Positions 51,165 to 60,120 are shown, numbered from the stretch's first letter. The stretch is 64,000 bases of DNA from Rhizorhabdus phycosphaerae (GCF_011044255.1 NZ_CP049107.1:2009501-2073500); one strand, 5' to 3'. Program-made: numbers and translations. Notes: generated by a model not told the origin, from the letters alone.

Positions 51165-52564
51165 GCGTCGCCTCCCTGGACGGCGGGTGCGGGGGTAATG
51201 CCCGCGCTGCGGATCGGTGCATCCGCGAGCGCGCTCTCATGCGCCTCGGGAGGCTTGCCGGCGAGCCGGAGCAGATACCAGATACCGGCGCCGAACACTG
51301 TGAAATAGACCAGCACGAAGGCAAGCAGCGACGCCCCCACGGCCGGTGCGTCGAGCGGCGAGGCGCTCTGCGCGGTGCGGAGCAGACCATAGATGGTGAA
51401 GGGCTGCCGCCCGACCTCGGTCACGATCCAGCCCGCCAGCACAGCTAAGAAGCCGGCCGGCCCCATGGCCAGCGCAGCGCGATGCAGCCCGCGCCAGTCG
51501 TAAAGGCGGTGGCGCAGCCGCGCGAGCAGGCTCCACATCCCCAAAGCCACCATGGCGAAGCCGACTCCGACCATGATGCGGAAGGCCCAGAAGACAATCC
51601 CGACCGGCGGCTGGTCCGCCAGGGGCACCGTATCGAGCCCGCGCAGAGGGGCATTGGGATCATGCTTCAGAATCAGGGAGGACGCCTTGGGGATGGATAT
51701 CGCATAATCCACCCGGCGCTCCTTGCTGTCCGGAATGCCGAACAGGATCAGCGGCGCGCCTTCGGGATGGCTCTGATAATGGCCCTCCATCGCCATCACC
51801 TTCGCCGGCTGATGCTCGAGCGTATTGAGGCCATGCATGTCGCCCGCGAAGATTTGGACCGGGGCGACGATCGCCGCCATCCACATCGCCATCGAGAACA
51901 TGGTGCGGGCGCCGGGATTGGTGCGATCGCGCAGCAGGTGCCAGGCTCCGACGCCGCCGACCGCAAAAGCGGTGGTCAGATAAGCTGCCAGAACGGTGTG
52001 GACGAGGCGGTAGGGGAAGCTGGGATTGAAGATGATCGCCATCCAGTTCGGCCCCGGCAGGAACTGCCCGTTCGCGCCGATCTCGTAGCCGACGGGAGTC
52101 TGCATCCAGCTGTTCACCGACAGGATCCAGAACGCCGAGATGAAGGTGCCGACCGCGACCGCGCAGGTGGCGACGAAGTGCAGCTTGCGCCCGACCTTGT
52201 TCATTCCGAACAGCATCACGCCGAGGAATCCGGCTTCGAGGAAGAAGGCGGTCAGCACCTCATAGGCCATCAGCGGCCCGATCACGGGCCCGGCCTTATC
52301 CGAGAAGACCGACCAGTTGGTGCCGAACTGGTAGGACATGACGATGCCCGACACGACGCCCATCGCGAACACCACCGCGAAGATCTTCAGCCAGTAGCGA
52401 TAGAGGTTGATGTAAACTCCCTTGCCGGTCTTCAGCCACAGACCTTCCAGGACCATCAGATAGCTGGCGAGCCCGATGGTGAAGGCCGGGAACAGGAAGT
52501 GAAAACTGACGGTAAAAGCGAATTGTACGCGCGCGAGAATAAGCGCGTCGGCCATGTCGAACAT
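51161..52564 (-). CDS. cydA: Cytochrome bd-type quinol oxidase subunit I (CioA-like)
   Basis: 467 residues. Haem ligand and quinol-site marks: VSFHFLFPAFTIGLASYLMV near the N-terminus, VFAMGVVSGIVMSYQFGTNWSVFSDKAG, FEAGFLGVML-type FLEAGFLGVMLFGMNKVG, and GWIVTEVGRQPF. At 467 residues it lacks the long Q-loop of E. coli CydA (522), the feature of the cyanide-insensitive (CIO) branch. It reduces O2 to water with quinol. Starts 12 bases after the TauE gene, in the same operon; with the sulfur genes it suggests sulfide-resistant respiration. Confidence 0.95.
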   Translation of the reverse strand: MFDMADALILARVQFAFTVSFHFLFPAFTIGLASYLMVLEGLWLKTGKGVYINLYRYWLKIFAVVFAMGVVSGIVMSYQFGTNWSVFSDKAGPVIGPLMAYEVLTAFFLEAGFLGVMLFGMNKVGRKLHFVATCAVAVGTFISAFWILSVNSWMQTPVGYEIGANGQFLPGPNWMAIIFNPSFPYRLVHTVLAAYLTTAFAVGGVGAWHLLRDRTNPGARTMFSMAMWMAAIVAPVQIFAGDMHGLNTLEHQPAKVMAMEGHYQSHPEGAPLILFGIPDSKERRVDYAISIPKASSLILKHDPNAPLRGLDTVPLADQPPVGIVFWAFRIMVGVGFAMVALGMWSLLARLRHRLYDWRGLHRAALAMGPAGFLAVLAGWIVTEVGRQPFTIYGLLRTAQSASPLDAPAVGASLLAFVLVYFTVFGAGIWYLLRLAGKPPEAHESALADAPIRSAGITPAPAVQGGDA

Positions 52565-52576
52565 CGCGAGTTCCTC

Positions 52577-53416
52577 TCAGTGGCCTTCTATCGTTGACCG
52601 GGCGTCATCGGGATGGGGCATAATGTCCAGCGCGGGAAAGACCGTACCGATGCCCTTCCAGATCATGTATGCGGCAACGACGAAGATCAAAACCGCGAAC
52701 AGCGTGGTCAGGCGACCAGTCTTGCCCCCCAGCGTCTCTGCCAGCCGGATGCCGCCAAGGCTGCCCAAGGCGCCGCCGAGGACGAAGACCAGCGCGAGCG
52801 GCCAGTCGACCAGCCCCGAAAAGGCATAGTTGGCGGCGGTGGTGAGGCCGAAGGCGGTGACCGCGACCAGCGAGGTTCCGACCGCCATCAGCATCGGCAT
52901 GCCGGTCGACGCGACGAGGCCCGGCACGATCAGGAAGCCGCCGCCGATGCCGAAGAAGCCGGAGAACAGCCCCGACCCCAGACCGAATCCGAGCACCTTG
53001 GGCGCCTTCTGCCGGTTGCATTCGGCTCCCGGATTACCCGGATCACCGCGACCGCGCAGCATGAGCACGCCGACCACGAGCATCAGCAACGCGAACAGGA
53101 GCAAGAGCTTCTGCCCATCGACCATCTTGCCGAAGGTCGAGCCCGCCAGCGCGCCGAGGACACCCGCCGCCGCATACATGCCGCCGCAGCGCCATTTCAC
53201 ATGATGCGCCCGGGCGTGGCCCGCAAGTCCGGCCGCGGCATTGGCGGCAACCGCAAGCGCGCTGGTCCCGATCGCGACATGCGGGCTGGGCACGCCGACG
53301 AGATAGACCAACAGCGGCACCGCGAGGATCGACCCGCCCCCGCCGACCAGCCCGAGCACAAAGCCCACCAGTCCGCCGGACAGGCAGCCGAGCAGATATT
53401 GTGCCGTCGTCATCAT
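52577..53416 (-). CDS. TauE/SafE-family sulfite/sulfonate exporter
   Basis: 279 residues from the ATG at 53416 (or 53413; the sequence ATGATGA overlaps the upstream stop). Two repeats each start with a glycine-rich loop: LVGFVLGLVGGGGSILAVPLLVYLVGVP and LGFGLGSGLFSGFFGIGGGFLIVPGLV, the signature of the family, with eight transmembrane helices. It probably exports sulfite, thiosulfate or related anions. Located in the operon between YeeE/YedE and cydA. Confidence 0.92.
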   Translation of the reverse strand: MMTTAQYLLGCLSGGLVGFVLGLVGGGGSILAVPLLVYLVGVPSPHVAIGTSALAVAANAAAGLAGHARAHHVKWRCGGMYAAAGVLGALAGSTFGKMVDGQKLLLLFALLMLVVGVLMLRGRGDPGNPGAECNRQKAPKVLGFGLGSGLFSGFFGIGGGFLIVPGLVASTGMPMLMAVGTSLVAVTAFGLTTAANYAFSGLVDWPLALVFVLGGALGSLGGIRLAETLGGKTGRLTTLFAVLIFVVAAYMIWKGIGTVFPALDIMPHPDDARSTIEGH

Positions 53417-53823
53417 CGGCTCGTCACACGATGCAGAGCAAAGCCGGCGCCCATCGCCAGCAGAAAGGGCGCGACGGCGAGCGGATGGAGAGCGAGGCTG
53501 GCGATCGCCGGTCCGGGGCAAAGCCCGCCCAGTCCCCAGCCTATGCCGAACAGCACCGCACCAGCCGCGAGGCGGACATCGAGCGTACGGGTTTCCGGCA
53601 GCGCGAAGGCCGCGTCGGCCAGCGGTCGGTCCATGCGCGACCGAATGCGCCAGGCGACCGCCATCGGCAGGATCGCACCGCCCATCACGAAGGCGAGGGT
53701 CGGGTCCCAGCCACCGAAGATATCCAGAAAGGCGCGCACCCGGGCCGGGTCGGCCATGCCGGACAGGGCGAGGCCCGCCCCAAATAAAATACCCGCAGCG
53801 AGGGCGAGGAGCGCGCGCCTCAT
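53413..53823 (-). CDS. YeeE/YedE-type transporter, C-terminal-half component (DUF6691)
   Basis: 136 residues, about four membrane segments. Core MRRALLALAAGILFGAGLALSGMADPARVRAFLDIFGGWDP and LFGIGWGLGGLCPGPAIASL; the GGLCPGPA cysteine is conserved in this half. The ATG at 53823 overlaps the stop of the upstream half (ATGA). The two halves together form a split thiosulfate/sulfur-compound uptake protein. Confidence 0.88.
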   Translation of the reverse strand: MRRALLALAAGILFGAGLALSGMADPARVRAFLDIFGGWDPTLAFVMGGAILPMAVAWRIRSRMDRPLADAAFALPETRTLDVRLAAGAVLFGIGWGLGGLCPGPAIASLALHPLAVAPFLLAMGAGFALHRVTSR

Positions 53824-54260
53824 GACAGCCCTGCGAGGCGCATCAGCGCCACCGTGGCGAAGCCGCTCGCCATGAAGAGCGCGGTTGCCACCAGCGAACG
53901 GCGCGAAAGCCGCGACAGGCCGCAGACACCATGGCCGCTGGTGCAACCCGAACCAAGGCGCGTGCCATAGCCGACCACAAGCCCGGCGAGCAAAAGCAGC
54001 GGCATCGCGGGAAAATGCGCGGCGACGCCACCGGTCAGCGATGCGACCAGCACCGCGCCGAGCGGCAGGCCGATGATGAAGGCGGCCGCAATGGCGCGCG
54101 GCGCGCCGCCTTCGGCCAGGCCCACGGCACGGGCGGCAAGCCCGCTGACGCCGGCGATGCGCCCGAGCCCGAGGAGCATGATGGCTGCGGCCACGCCGAT
54201 CATGAGGCCACCAGCGAAGCCCGCGACGGGCTGCGCCTGCGGAAAGAGTGCGCCGATCAC
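53820..54260 (-). CDS. YeeE/YedE-type transporter, N-terminal-half component
   Basis: 146 residues with about four membrane segments. LVVGYGTRLGSGCTSGHGVCGLSRLSRRSLVATALFMASGF contains the G-x-GC-x-SGHG-x-CG motif characteristic of YeeE/YedE. Start overlaps the stop of the persulfide dioxygenase gene. Imports or handles thiosulfate-like sulfur species. Confidence 0.88.
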   Translation of the reverse strand: MIGALFPQAQPVAGFAGGLMIGVAAAIMLLGLGRIAGVSGLAARAVGLAEGGAPRAIAAAFIIGLPLGAVLVASLTGGVAAHFPAMPLLLLAGLVVGYGTRLGSGCTSGHGVCGLSRLSRRSLVATALFMASGFATVALMRLAGLS

Positions 54261-55174
54261 AGCTGGTCCACCGGGATCTTCAGATAGACGACGCCATTGT
54301 CCTCGGCGGGAGGCAAATGACCCGCGCGCATGTTGACCTGCACCGACGGCAGGATCAGGCGCGGTATGGCGAGGGTTCGGTCGCGCGCCTCGCGCATCGC
54401 CACGAAATCATCCTCGCTCATGCCGTCATGCGCGTGGACATTCGCCCGACGCTGTTCGGCGACGGTCGTCTGCCAGACATAATGGCTGCGGCCTTCGGGA
54501 AGATAGTCATGGCACATGAACAGCCGCGTCTCGGGCGGCAGCTCGAGGATGCGCCGGAGCGAGCGGAACAGCGTCCGCGCGTCGCCACCCGGAAAGTCGG
54601 CACGGGCGGTGCCGTAATCGGGCATGAACATCGTATCGCCGACGAAGACGGCATCACCGATCACATAGGCGACACAGGCGGGCGTATGGCCCGGGACATG
54701 GAGAACGGTGACCGAGAGGTTGCCGATCGAGAAACTGTCACCATCCGCCCAGAGATGATCGAAGTCCGATCCATCGCGGGCGAAATCGGCGCCGGCATTG
54801 AAGAGCGCGCCGAAGGTCTTCTGGACCGCGCAGATATGCGCCCCGATCGCAATCTGCCCGCCCAACTGCTTCTGCAGATAAGGTGCGGCGGAAAGATGAT
54901 CGGCATGGGCGTGGGTTTCGAGGTGCCAGTCGACGGTCAGCGCCTGCTCGCGGACATAGGCGAGGACGGGCTCGGCGGCATCCGCCGAAGTGCGACCGGA
55001 TGCCGGATCATAGGTCAGCACGCTGTCGATGACGGCGGCCCGACGGGTCTCCGGATCATGCACGACATAGGTCACGGTGAAGGTGGGCGCGTCGAAAAAG
55101 GCCCGGATGATCGGCACCCCCTTCTGCGCGGCAGCGATCTGGGCGGAGGCCCTGGCAAGTGCTGCGTCGGACAT
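54257..55174 (-). CDS. blh: Persulfide dioxygenase, ETHE1/Blh-like metallo-beta-lactamase protein
   Basis: 305 residues from the ATG at 55174 (GGAGAG upstream). Metal motif HAHADH (His88, His90, Asp92, His93), later VLHVPGHTPACVAYVIGDAVFVGDTMFMPDYGTARADFPGG. This is the layout of Blh, the first gene of the BigR operon in Xylella and Agrobacterium, which oxidises glutathione persulfide to sulfite and detoxifies sulfide. It is the first gene of the seven-gene operon and lies divergent from the peroxiredoxin and ArsR genes. Confidence 0.92.
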   Translation of the reverse strand: MSDAALARASAQIAAAQKGVPIIRAFFDAPTFTVTYVVHDPETRRAAVIDSVLTYDPASGRTSADAAEPVLAYVREQALTVDWHLETHAHADHLSAAPYLQKQLGGQIAIGAHICAVQKTFGALFNAGADFARDGSDFDHLWADGDSFSIGNLSVTVLHVPGHTPACVAYVIGDAVFVGDTMFMPDYGTARADFPGGDARTLFRSLRRILELPPETRLFMCHDYLPEGRSHYVWQTTVAEQRRANVHAHDGMSEDDFVAMREARDRTLAIPRLILPSVQVNMRAGHLPPAEDNGVVYLKIPVDQL

Positions 55175-55198
55175 TGCGACTCTCCACCTATTCACATT

Positions 55199-55213
55199 TA
55201 CATAAATCATGTA
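55199..55213. promoter_or_regulatory. Candidate BigR-type operator
   Basis: TACATAAATCATGTA, a perfect TACAT-N5-ATGTA inverted repeat in an AT-rich stretch (about 55191-55240) between the divergent blh operon and peroxiredoxin-ArsR pair. It is the only dyad of this strength in the region. Confidence 0.6.
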
Positions 55214-55276
55214 TTCTTATATTCCGATATGGTCAAGGACTTGCACATCCGCAGGACCGACAGCAGGTAGGCGGCT

Positions 55277-55897
55277 ATGGACAGTCAGACGAACAGCCCG
55301 GCCCCGCTCCGGATCGGCGACACCGCCCCGGATTTCATGGCCCGCTCGACCAAGGGCCCCTTCCAGCTGTCCCGGCTGCGCGGGCGATGGGTGATCTTCT
55401 TCTCGCATCCCGCCGATTTCACGCCGGTATGCAGCACAGAATTCGTGGCGCTGGCTCGACGGCAGGCGGCGTTCGACGCGCTCGGCTGTCAGCTTGTCGG
55501 CCTGTCGGTGGACAGCCTCTATTCGCATATGGCCTGGGTCCGGGCGCTGGGGGGGCTGTTCGACGTGACCGTCGACTTTCCCGTCATCGAGGATCCAAGC
55601 ATGGCGATCGGACGCGCCTATGGCATGATCGGCGCGGATGCGGCCGACAGCATGGCGATGCGGACGACCTTCTTCATCGACCCGAACGGCATTGTCCGGG
55701 CGACGACCTCCTATCCGCACAATGTCGGCCGATCGGTGGACGAGATGCTGCGCCTGCTGAACGCGCTCCAGCAGGTCGATGTCTCGGGCCGGCTCACACC
55801 GGAAGGCTGGCAACCGGGAGGCCCCGTGCTGCTGCCACCGGCCGAGGGAGCCGGCGACGCTGCGGACTGGTTCTGCCGCTTCGAGGACGGCGAATGA
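55277..55897 (+). CDS. Peroxiredoxin (Prx6/AhpC-TSA family)
   Basis: 206 residues. Peroxidatic Cys52 in HPADFTPVCSTEF, the Thr three residues before it being the catalytic threonine; C-terminal part with SYPHNVGRSVDEMLRLLNALQ resembles 1-Cys Prx6. Additional cysteines occur at CQLVG and WFCRF, so a resolving partner is possible. It reduces peroxides or possibly persulfides. It overlaps the ArsR gene (ATGA) and is divergent from the sulfur operon, so both are likely regulated by the same repressor. Confidence 0.92.
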   Translation: MDSQTNSPAPLRIGDTAPDFMARSTKGPFQLSRLRGRWVIFFSHPADFTPVCSTEFVALARRQAAFDALGCQLVGLSVDSLYSHMAWVRALGGLFDVTVDFPVIEDPSMAIGRAYGMIGADAADSMAMRTTFFIDPNGIVRATTSYPHNVGRSVDEMLRLLNALQQVDVSGRLTPEGWQPGGPVLLPPAEGAGDAADWFCRFEDGE

Positions 55898-56292
55898 CGG
55901 CACTGCACAAGGATCGGGACGCCGCAGCGGCGGCGGCGGAGAAGATCCGCATCTTCGCGCAGGCGCAGCGGCTGATGATCCTGTCCTGCCTGCTGCGCGG
56001 CGAACGCAATGTCGGCGAGATCGCGGAAACCACCGGCATCGGACAGCCCGCGCTCAGCCAGCAGCTCGGCGAATTGCGCCGCGCCGATCTGGTCGAGACG
56101 CGCAAGGAAGCCAAGCAGGTCTGGTATCGTCTCGCCGACGAGTCGGTCGCGCTGTGCGTGCGCAATATCGAGGCGATGTTCGCCGGGGTCGGTCCGGTCA
56201 CACCGGCACTGGCGCCGGCCGTCCGCGCATCTCCGCCGACCGCCCCGGCGTCGCAGGGCGTCGCTGCCTTTGCCCGCATCCTGCCGCTCTGA
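55894..56292 (+). CDS. bigR: ArsR-family repressor, BigR/SqrR-like
   Basis: 132 residues; winged-helix core AQRLMILSCLLRGERNVGEIAETTGIGQPALSQQLGELRRADLVETRKEAKQVWYRLADESV. BigR and SqrR sense persulfide through two cysteines about 66 residues apart. Cys32 in LMILSCLL matches the first; the second cysteine here is Cys88 (VALCVRN), 56 residues later and about ten residues nearer than in BigR/SqrR. The C-terminal 35 residues are a low-complexity tail. Its job is to repress the divergent persulfide operon (and itself) until sulfide or persulfide accumulates. Confidence 0.85.
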   Translation: MTALHKDRDAAAAAAEKIRIFAQAQRLMILSCLLRGERNVGEIAETTGIGQPALSQQLGELRRADLVETRKEAKQVWYRLADESVALCVRNIEAMFAGVGPVTPALAPAVRASPPTAPASQGVAAFARILPL

Positions 56293-56310
56293 ACGCGGTC
56301 GGGCTTCGGC

Positions 56311-57009
56311 TCAGGGCAGCGCAGCTTGCGGCGACGAGGCGAGGCGTCCTGCCTCGCGGGCCTGCTCGATCGCCCGCTCGATGCCGAGGATGATGTTCTC
56401 GATCGTGAATTCGGCCAGCCGGCGCCGGGCATCCGGGGTCGCCAGAACATTGACGTCCTCGAAGATGATCCGGTCGCCCGGATCGAGGCTGTCGATGCCC
56501 AGCTCGTCGAGCAGCTCGGGCGATGATCGCAGCTTGTAGAGGCCCGCGATCATCTGCAGCACGACCAGCCCAAGCCAGGTCGAGGCCATGCCGAGATCGC
56601 CGCCGCGCAGCCCCTGGCGCCACAGCACCCGCATCATCGGCAGCCATAGCCTCAGCCAGGCGCGCGGCACATGATCGTCGCGGTACATCAGTTCGATCGC
56701 CTCGGGCCGGCGGATGAACTCGTCGTAGAGCGTCCGCATCCAGGCGGTAAGAAAGGCTTTCCAGTCGCCCTCTTCCGACGGGATCGGCAACGCCGCAAAG
56801 ACGTCTGCGGCGACCGCCTCGATCAGCGCGTCGCGGCTCGGAAAATAGGTGTAGAGTGCCATGACGGAGACGCCGAGCCGGCGGGCGATCTGCGTCATGT
56901 TGCAGCCGTCGAGCCCGCCCTCCCGGATGAGTGCCACGGCCGCCTCCAGGATCTGCTCCTGAGAGATGCGGCTGGGCCTGCCCGGCGATCTTCCTGCGCG
57001 ACTTGCCAT
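56311..57009 (-). CDS. TetR-family regulator
   Basis: 232 residues; a basic N-terminus (MASRAGRSPGRPSRISQEQI), HTH at about residues 38-60 (MTQIARRLGVSVMALYTYFPSRD) and a helical ligand domain with many hydrophobic segments. It is convergent with the ArsR gene and is downstream of, and on the same strand as, the amidohydrolase gene, 110 bases later. It may repress the amidohydrolase/hydrolase cluster through a dyad at 58905. Ligand unknown. Confidence 0.9.
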   Translation of the reverse strand: MASRAGRSPGRPSRISQEQILEAAVALIREGGLDGCNMTQIARRLGVSVMALYTYFPSRDALIEAVAADVFAALPIPSEEGDWKAFLTAWMRTLYDEFIRRPEAIELMYRDDHVPRAWLRLWLPMMRVLWRQGLRGGDLGMASTWLGLVVLQMIAGLYKLRSSPELLDELGIDSLDPGDRIIFEDVNVLATPDARRRLAEFTIENIILGIERAIEQAREAGRLASSPQAALP

Positions 57010-57070
57010 GCGACATCCTTAGAGGCCCGGCCGCGTGCGGGGAAGCGCTCTGCCCGGAGGAAAAAGGAAA

Positions 57071-57100
57071 GGGCGGCGAAGCACGCTGGCCCCGCCGCCC
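57071..57100 (-). terminator. Possible terminator of the amidohydrolase gene
   Basis: Stem GGGCGGCG (57071-57078) with CGCCGCCC (57093-57100), loop 14. On the minus strand it is followed by TTTCCTTTTTCC, a mediocre U-rich tract. Confidence 0.4.
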
Positions 57101-57119
57101 CTTCGACACTCGGACCGAT

Positions 57120-58859
57120 TTACTCGGCGGCCTGCGCCAGCTGCTGCTCGCCTGCGGGCACGAGGTAGCGCCCCGGCATCGAGCCGGTGAAATGGCCGTT
57201 CATGAAGGTCGGCATGCCGTTGACCATGGTGAGGCGCATCGGCGCCGCATCACGCGTATAGCGCCAGGTCATGTCATAGCCGCCGGTCGGCACGTCGAAG
57301 CGCTTATATTCCTCGCGATGCTCGATCTCGTCGAGGTCGAACACCGTGATGTCGGCGCGCATGCCCGGCGCGATCCGGCCGCGATCGGTGAAGCCGAAAT
57401 GCTCGGCGATGCGGCCGGTGATCGACAGGATCGCTTCCTCGATCGAAAGCTCGCCCTTCCGGACATAGTCGGTCAGCATCAGGATGTTTTCGCCGCCGCC
57501 GCAGAACATCTGCCCATGCGCCGGCGCATCGTTGAGATTGCCGAGCGCCTTCGGATCGCGGATCAGGCGAACGATCTCATCGCGGTTCATGTCGAACGGC
57601 GCCATGTGGACCGTGGAGCGGATGCCATTGGCGAGGATCCATTCGGCCATAGCGTCGGACGGATGCAGCCCGCGACTGTCGGCATAGGCCTTCAGCGTCG
57701 TGTTGACCGGGCCGAAGCCATTGTCCGAATTGCGCAGCAGCAGCCGGTCGGGATTGGCCATCGGCGCGTGCGGCCAAACCTTGGTGTCCCAGCTTTCGCG
57801 CGCCCGGGCGCGCCAGTCCGGGTCCTGGAGCAGCTCGACCTTCTCGTCGAGGTCCTCGAGCAGCACGACCTCGTGCCACACATAGTCGTTCGACTGGGCG
57901 AAGATCAGCGAGCGGATCAGCGACAGCGTGTTGGTAGGCGACGTGTGGGTGAAGGCGGGCCATACATCCTGCCCCTCGGCATGGGCCTTCTCGATGATCG
58001 CGCGCATCTGCTCGAGGATCGGGCGCTGGAACTCCAGCGTCGGGATACCGCCGGCCAGCTGGATGCGGACGTTGAGATCGGCGTTGAGTCGGGTCAGCCG
58101 CTCCATGCTGGCGGGCGCAGTCATCCGCATGAAGGTGTCGATGACGACCTGCAGCGAGCGGCCGGGATAGCGCGCGAGCACTTCGAGGATCGCGCGATAT
58201 TCGTCATCGCAGGCGATCTGGGTCGGGACCGGTCGATCCGATCCGTCATGGTCGAGCAGGTTGCTTGAAACGCCGCAGGCGCCGGCCGCGAGCGCGTCGT
58301 CGACATGCGCGGCGATCTGGCGGATTTCCTCGGGGGTTGCCTTCCGCTCCCAGGCGTCCATGCCCATCACGGCCAGGCGGATCGCGATATGCCCGACGAA
58401 GGCGGTGTAATTGGCGGGGACACGAAGCTTGCTCGTCATCGAGCGCTGATATTCGGACCATTTGCGCCAGTCCCAAGGCAGCTTGGTCTGGAAGGGCTCC
58501 TCGGGGATGTCCTCGAAGAAGGAGAAGATCTTGATCATCTCCAGCCGGGCTTCGGCGTCCGTCTCGTGCACCGGTGCGGCCGAGAAACCGCAATTGCCCA
58601 TGACGATCGTGGTAACGCCATAGCCCGTCAGTGGATCGAGATCGGGCTGCCACCACATCGTCGCGTCGAAATGGGTGTGCGGCTCGATGAAGCCCGGCGT
58701 GACAAAGCAGCCGGTGCAGTCGATCACGCGATCGTCACCGGGCGCAAGATCGGGTCCGACGTCGACGATCGTGTCGCCCTTAACGCGCACATCGGCCTTG
58801 ATCGCGGGCTTTCCGGTACCGTCGACGACAGTTCCGCCCTTCAGAAGAATGGTCTGCAT
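57120..58859 (-). CDS. Amidohydrolase, N-acyl-D-amino-acid deacylase family
   Basis: 579 residues of the amidohydrolase superfamily. N-terminal LLKGGTVVDGTGKPAIKADVRV and the metal site in FIEPHTHFDATMWW, then TTIVMGNCGFSAAPV, a D-aminoacylase signature, and the C-terminal HFGFTDRGRIAPGMRADITVFDLDEIE. It hydrolyses an amide or cyclic amide; the exact substrate is not visible. It is downstream of epoxide hydrolase, esterase and LLM genes on the same strand. A perfect dyad (CCGTA-N5-TACGG) lies 46 bases upstream. Confidence 0.9.
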   Translation of the reverse strand: MQTILLKGGTVVDGTGKPAIKADVRVKGDTIVDVGPDLAPGDDRVIDCTGCFVTPGFIEPHTHFDATMWWQPDLDPLTGYGVTTIVMGNCGFSAAPVHETDAEARLEMIKIFSFFEDIPEEPFQTKLPWDWRKWSEYQRSMTSKLRVPANYTAFVGHIAIRLAVMGMDAWERKATPEEIRQIAAHVDDALAAGACGVSSNLLDHDGSDRPVPTQIACDDEYRAILEVLARYPGRSLQVVIDTFMRMTAPASMERLTRLNADLNVRIQLAGGIPTLEFQRPILEQMRAIIEKAHAEGQDVWPAFTHTSPTNTLSLIRSLIFAQSNDYVWHEVVLLEDLDEKVELLQDPDWRARARESWDTKVWPHAPMANPDRLLLRNSDNGFGPVNTTLKAYADSRGLHPSDAMAEWILANGIRSTVHMAPFDMNRDEIVRLIRDPKALGNLNDAPAHGQMFCGGGENILMLTDYVRKGELSIEEAILSITGRIAEHFGFTDRGRIAPGMRADITVFDLDEIEHREEYKRFDVPTGGYDMTWRYTRDAAPMRLTMVNGMPTFMNGHFTGSMPGRYLVPAGEQQLAQAAE

Positions 58860-58904
58860 CTCTCACCTCTCCTTTTCCGACTCGATCGGTCGGACAACTT
58901 ATTA

Positions 58905-58919
58905 CCGTATATGCTACGG
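58905..58919. promoter_or_regulatory. Candidate operator upstream of the amidohydrolase
   Basis: CCGTA-TATGC-TACGG, a perfect 5-bp inverted repeat with TT and AA continuing the dyad on either side (58902-58922). It may be the target of the TetR at 56311. Confidence 0.45.
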
Positions 58920-58956
58920 AAATAGGATCAGGCTGCAAGCCTCAAGGTCGGCTCCA

Positions 58957-60120
58957 TCAGCTTGTGGTTCCCTCGCGCAACTGCCGAACGAATGCGTGGA
59001 CCTCGTTCGCGAACAGTTCGGGCTGCTCCATCGCGGCGAAATGTCCCCCGCGGGGCGGCTCGCTCCAGCGGACGATGTTATAGCTCTTCTCCAGCGTGCT
59101 GCGGGGGAAGCGGGCCAGCTCTCCGGGAAAGTCCGACATCGCCACCGGCTTGGTGACCCGCGCGCCGGCAGGGACGGGCTCGCTCATCACGCCGCGATAG
59201 AGCCAGGACGCCGTGCCGAAGCTGTTGTTGGCCAGATAGACCATGATGTTGTCGAGGATCTGATCGCACGTATGGACCGACCAGAGATCGCCGCCGTCGA
59301 GCTGCGACCAGCGTTGGAATTTCTCGACGAGCCAGGCGGCGACACCCAGCGGACTGTCCGCCATCGCATGGTCGAGCGACACCGGCTTGGTCGACTGGAC
59401 GACCATATAGCCGCTCTCGGTCTGCCAGACCTGGCCGAGTTTCTGTGCCGCGGCGATCTCCTCGGGCGTCTCGGGACGGGCGTCAGGATTGGTCCAGCCG
59501 AAAGCGAAGTTGAGATGGACTGCGGCACAGCCCTCGCCTTCATAACCGAGCCAGCCTGAAACCGAGGAGCCCCAGTCGCCGCCCTGGGCGATGTAATCGG
59601 TGTAGCCGAGCCCCTCGCGCATCAGCCGGTCGAAGGCGCGCGCGATGGTGCGCGGGCCGATCGGGCGGGAGGGCTTGGACGAGAAGCCATAGCCAATCAG
59701 CGACGGGACGACGACGCTCACCGCATCGGCCGGATCTCCGCCGAACTTGGCCGGGTCAGTCAGCCGCTCGATCGATCCCAGGAACTCCACGAAGGAGCCC
59801 GGCCAGCCATGGATGATCATCACCGGGCGCGGATTGTCGCCCTTGCCCTTCAGATGGATGAAGTGGACGTCATAGGGGGCGCCGTCGACCTCGACCGCGT
59901 AGAGGAAATGCGGCAGGCGGTTCATCTCCGCCTCGCGCGCGCGCCAGTCATAGTGGTCGAGCCAATAGGCGACGAGGCTGCGCATCTCGGGCACGCTGGC
60001 GCCGTAAGCCCAGGGATCGTCGACCATCGGTTCGTTGGGCCACTGCGCCTCGCGCAGCCGCCGCTCGATCCAGTCGAGCTTCTCCTGCGGGACGGCGATC
60101 TGGAACGGACGGACGCTCAT
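58957..60120 (-). CDS. Epoxide hydrolase (EHN + alpha/beta hydrolase)
   Basis: 387 residues. An N-terminal EHN domain (PQEKLDWIERRLREAQWPNEP… MRSLVAYWLDHYDWRAREAEMN) precedes the alpha/beta fold: oxyanion HGWPGSFVEFLG, nucleophile Asp in YIAQGGDWGSSVSGW, and the closing His in RGGHFAAMEQPELF. It opens epoxides to diols. Start overlaps the esterase stop (ATGA). In the same cluster as LLM oxidoreductase and esterase, it could act on an epoxide made by an oxygenase. Confidence 0.92.
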   Translation of the reverse strand: MSVRPFQIAVPQEKLDWIERRLREAQWPNEPMVDDPWAYGASVPEMRSLVAYWLDHYDWRAREAEMNRLPHFLYAVEVDGAPYDVHFIHLKGKGDNPRPVMIIHGWPGSFVEFLGSIERLTDPAKFGGDPADAVSVVVPSLIGYGFSSKPSRPIGPRTIARAFDRLMREGLGYTDYIAQGGDWGSSVSGWLGYEGEGCAAVHLNFAFGWTNPDARPETPEEIAAAQKLGQVWQTESGYMVVQSTKPVSLDHAMADSPLGVAAWLVEKFQRWSQLDGGDLWSVHTCDQILDNIMVYLANNSFGTASWLYRGVMSEPVPAGARVTKPVAMSDFPGELARFPRSTLEKSYNIVRWSEPPRGGHFAAMEQPELFANEVHAFVRQLREGTTS

